From: an uncultured bacterium
GTDB lineage: Bacteria; Cyanobacteriota; Vampirovibrionia; Gastranaerophilales; Gastranaerophilaceae
NCBI GenBank assembly: GCA_947169755.1
Contig: CAMVQX010000066.1
Location: 1-8,247 of the forward strand
Direction: 5' to 3'
Length of the DNA: 8,247 nt
Part shown: positions 6,103 through 8,247 of the stretch, one piece after another
How positions within the stretch are numbered: position 1 is the first letter of the stretch
Layout: every line of letters starts with the position of its first letter
Made by a program: the position numbers and the translations under genes
The notes under the pieces: model-generated
What the model was told of the DNA's origin: nothing
Seen by the model: the letters and a program-made list of their open reading frames with translations, nothing else
Databases searched by the model: none

Positions 6103-7167
6103 ATGGCAAGAATAGCTATAGACGCAATGGGCGGAGATTATGCACCAAAAAATATTGTAGAAGGTGCGCTTTGGGCTGCGATGGAATATAATGTAGGGTT
6201 GGAATTAGTTGGAAAAGAAGATGAAATACAAGCGGAATTAGATAGGATTCGTTCTGTAGGTTATATTTTGTCGGATTGTGGTACTAAGGGACATAAAAGA
6301 AAAATTAAAATTGATTTAGATAAAATAGATTACACAATTACTCATGCCTCTGAAGTTATAGGTATGGGTGAGGCAGTTGGACTTTCAATACGTAAAAAGA
6401 AAGATTCTTCAATAGTTGCATCCGTTAATGCTGTCGCTCAAGGCAGATGCGAAGCTGTTGTTTCTGCGGGTTCGACAGGTGCGGCAATGGCTGCCAGTTT
6501 GTTTGGTTTGGGTAGAATACCAGGCATTACAAGACCTGCAATAGCTGTTACACTTCCTACAATGCAAAAACCTGTTGTTTTAATTGACGGCGGTGCAAAC
6601 AGTGATTGTAACGCAGGCATGCTTACTCAGTTTGCGGAAATGGGCGTTGCTTACGCAAAATTGAGCCTTGGTATTGAAAATCCTAAATTGGGTATTTTGA
6701 GTATTGGTGAAGAAGAAGGTAAGGGCAATGAACTCGTTAAAGAAACCTACCCGCTTTTAAAACATATGCACGAAGAAGGTCGATTTGATTTTGTCGGCAA
6801 CATTGAAGGCAAAGAAGTTTTCAAAAACAAGGCTGATGTTATTGTTGCAGACGGTTTTGCAGGAAATATTGTGCTAAAAGTTACAGAAAGTACGGCATCA
6901 ATGCTCTTGAAAATGATAAGATCCGAATTCAAATCGGATATTATCGGCTCAATCATAGGACTTATGGCAAAACCATTTTTGAGAAGAATTTTGAAAAGAA
7001 TTAACTGGGAAGGTTTTGGCGGAATGCTTCTTCTTGGTGTAAACGGAATTTCAGTTATAGCACATGGAAGAAGTTCAGCTTATGCAATGAAAAATGCAGT
7101 AGGTGCTGCTGTAAGAGTTTTAAATAAAGATATTAATTCCAGAATATCAGAAAGTATAAACAGGTAA
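6103..7167 (+). CDS. plsX: PlsX, phosphate:acyl-ACP acyltransferase
   Basis: PlsX converts acyl-ACP to acyl-phosphate, the donor used by PlsY in the first step of phospholipid synthesis, and acts as a peripheral membrane enzyme. Diagnostic segments are ARIAIDAMGGDYAPKNIVEGA (2-22), RKKKDSSI (97-104), VVSAGSTGAAMAA (119-131, where most relatives have NTGA), GRIPGITRPAIAV (137-149), IDGGANSDC (161-169), SIGEEEGKGNELVKE (200-214), GNIEGKEVF (232-240) and DGFAGNIVLK (250-259). At 354 residues it is slightly longer than usual (about 330-345), with extra Lys-rich residues around 59-75. ATG at 6103 is preferred because AGGGAG (6091-6096) lies 6 nt upstream; the TTG directly before it would sit on the ribosome site. 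Its TAA overlaps the fabH ATG by one base. Confidence 0.97.
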   Translation: MARIAIDAMGGDYAPKNIVEGALWAAMEYNVGLELVGKEDEIQAELDRIRSVGYILSDCGTKGHKRKIKIDLDKIDYTITHASEVIGMGEAVGLSIRKKKDSSIVASVNAVAQGRCEAVVSAGSTGAAMAASLFGLGRIPGITRPAIAVTLPTMQKPVVLIDGGANSDCNAGMLTQFAEMGVAYAKLSLGIENPKLGILSIGEEEGKGNELVKETYPLLKHMHEEGRFDFVGNIEGKEVFKNKADVIVADGFAGNIVLKVTESTASMLLKMIRSEFKSDIIGSIIGLMAKPFLRRILKRINWEGFGGMLLLGVNGISVIAHGRSSAYAMKNAVGAAVRVLNKDINSRISESINR

Positions 7168-8171
7168 TGACAAATTTGACACCATTAAAAATAGCAGGTA
7201 TAGGATATTGTGTTCCGGAAACAGTTGTTACAAACGAAGATTTGACAAAACTGTATGAAACGTCTGATGAGTGGATTTATTCCCGTACCGGAATAAAAGA
7301 AAGACGCTTGGTTTCCGGAAACGAAAACGCTATTGATTTGGGTGAAAAAGCTGCAAGAAATGCTCTCGAAAAAGCAGGTATTGATGCTGAAGATTTAGAT
7401 TTGATAATTGCCGCTTCTGCAGCCCCGATTGAAATGTATTCTATGGGTTGTCAAATTCATAACCGTTTGGGTATAAAAAAACACATTCCTGCATTTGATG
7501 TTTCTGCGGCATGCTCAGGTTTGATTTACGGTTTGAGTATTGCAAAAGGTATGATTGCATCAGGAATGTATAAAAACATCTTAATCGTTGCAACAGATAA
7601 CAACTCAAGACTTTTGGATTGGACAGACAGAGGAACATCAATTCTGTTTGGTGACGGCGCAGGTGCTATGGTTGTAACTCCATCTGATGACGGAGTTGAT
7701 GATATTATTGCAATAGATATTCAAGCTGACGGAAGCCAAGGCGGTTTGATAGAATTGCATTTGGATGGTGAAACATGCCCGCTTGTTGAACCGAACGAAA
7801 AACGTGAAATGAAAATTCGTATGAACGGACGCGGAGTTTATTCGTTTGTCGTAAAACTTTTGCCGGGATATGTTGAAGAATTGATTACAAAATCAGGTTT
7901 GACCGTAAAAGACATTGATTATATGGTTCCGCATCAAGCAAATATAAGAATTATTCAAGCCGTTCAGGAACGTATCGGAATTCCTGATGAAAAAGTTATT
8001 ACAAATTTGGAACATTATGGCAATACATCTGCCGCATCTATCCCTATTGCACTTGTTGAAGGTGTTGAAAAAGGCACAATGAAATTAAATTCCACAGCAC
8101 TTCTTTGCGGATTTGGTGCAGGTATGACTTGGGGTGCTGCAATTGTAAGACTTCGTGACGGCATCTGCTAG
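7167..8171 (+). CDS. fabH: FabH, 3-oxoacyl-ACP synthase III
   Basis: FabH starts fatty-acid synthesis by condensing an acyl-CoA primer with malonyl-ACP. The thiolase-fold catalytic triad is complete: Cys116 in DVSAACSGLIYG, His256 in PHQANIRI and Asn286 in YGNTSAASIP, corresponding to E. coli C112, H244 and N274. DEWIYSRTGIKERR (34-47), DWTDRGTSILFGDGAGA (151-167) and the closing GFGAGMTWGAAIVR (315-328) are also characteristic. Length, 334, is within the family range. The segment where relatives have a TPDYxFP-like sequence reads APIEMYSMGCQ (86-96). This is a local divergence near the acyl pocket region, so primer preference (acetyl versus branched) should not be assumed. The ATG overlaps the plsX stop (TAATG) with only a weak AGG upstream, which points to coupled translation. 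Confidence 0.97.
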   Translation: MTNLTPLKIAGIGYCVPETVVTNEDLTKLYETSDEWIYSRTGIKERRLVSGNENAIDLGEKAARNALEKAGIDAEDLDLIIAASAAPIEMYSMGCQIHNRLGIKKHIPAFDVSAACSGLIYGLSIAKGMIASGMYKNILIVATDNNSRLLDWTDRGTSILFGDGAGAMVVTPSDDGVDDIIAIDIQADGSQGGLIELHLDGETCPLVEPNEKREMKIRMNGRGVYSFVVKLLPGYVEELITKSGLTVKDIDYMVPHQANIRIIQAVQERIGIPDEKVITNLEHYGNTSAASIPIALVEGVEKGTMKLNSTALLCGFGAGMTWGAAIVRLRDGIC

Positions 8172-8186
8172 AATTAAGGAGACACT

Positions 8187-8247
8187 ATGACTAAAAAGAT
8201 AGCATTTTTATTCCCCGGACAAGGTGCACAATGCGTCGGTATGGGAA
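8187..8247 (+). CDS. fabD: FabD, malonyl-CoA:ACP transacylase (5' end only)
   Basis: Only the first 20 codons are inside the window. They read MTKKIAFLFPGQGAQCVGMG, and FxFPGQGxQxVGMG is the N-terminal signature of malonyl-CoA:ACP acyltransferases, the enzymes that load malonyl onto ACP for FabH and the elongating synthases. The ribosome site AAGGAG (8176-8181) is five nt before the ATG, and 15 nt separate it from the fabH stop. The same motif also opens some polyketide acyltransferase domains. The plsX-fabH context makes FabD much the likelier reading. The catalytic GHSxG region lies beyond the window edge. Confidence 0.92.
   Translation, partial: MTKKIAFLFPGQGAQCVGMG

Noticed and set aside
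6438..6956. Short minus-strand frames within plsX
   Set aside because: They are antisense shadows of a strongly conserved enzyme gene with no ribosome sites.
1..8247. CRISPR array, insertion sequence, tRNA or phage remnant
   Set aside because: No spaced direct repeats, transposase-like frames, terminal inverted repeats or cloverleaf sequences were seen. Gene order and base composition look uniform and chromosomal.

Overview
The window is AT-rich (roughly one-third GC by eye) chromosomal DNA from a bacterium with an outer membrane. The evidence is an outer-membrane efflux channel with a cleavable signal peptide beside the gene for its inner-membrane adaptor. No marker gene fixes the taxon. 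Low GC, a diderm envelope and a fatty-acid cluster of Gram-positive/cyanobacterial style would fit a non-photosynthetic gut cyanobacterial lineage (Gastranaerophilales-like). That is a guess, not a result.

Layout. Positions 1-299 hold no recognisable gene, only AT-rich DNA with short hairpins. Positions 300-3376 (minus strand) are a compact three-gene operon, read in the order MarR-type regulator, EmrA/HlyD-type membrane fusion protein, EmrB/DHA2-type 14-helix MFS exporter. Divergent to it, on the plus strand (3471-4856), is a TolC/NodT-type outer-membrane factor. All parts of a tripartite drug/toxicant efflux pump and a likely regulator therefore sit in one locus. The shared regulatory region (about 3377-3470) holds two interleaved inverted repeats and two plausible promoters whose -10 elements overlap face to face. 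This is the most information-dense non-coding part of the window.

From 4876 a second unit begins at a consensus promoter (TTGACA, 18 bp, TATAAT). It runs in one direction: an 82-residue protein I do not recognise, DUF177/YceD, ribosomal protein L32 (rpmF) with a long low-complexity charged tail, then plsX, fabH and the first 20 codons of fabD, where the window ends. The yceD-rpmF-plsX-fabH-fabD order is the widespread bacterial cluster linking 50S ribosome assembly to phospholipid and fatty-acid synthesis. Several junctions are overlapping (GTGA, TAATG), which suggests translational coupling. The rpmF-plsX gap carries a nested stem-loop.

The gene families are known. The points worth a second look are the operator architecture, the cysteine cluster in the MarR protein, the unidentified 82-residue leader gene, the L32 tail and the rpmF-plsX stem-loop. 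I see no CRISPR array, insertion sequence, tRNA or rRNA.
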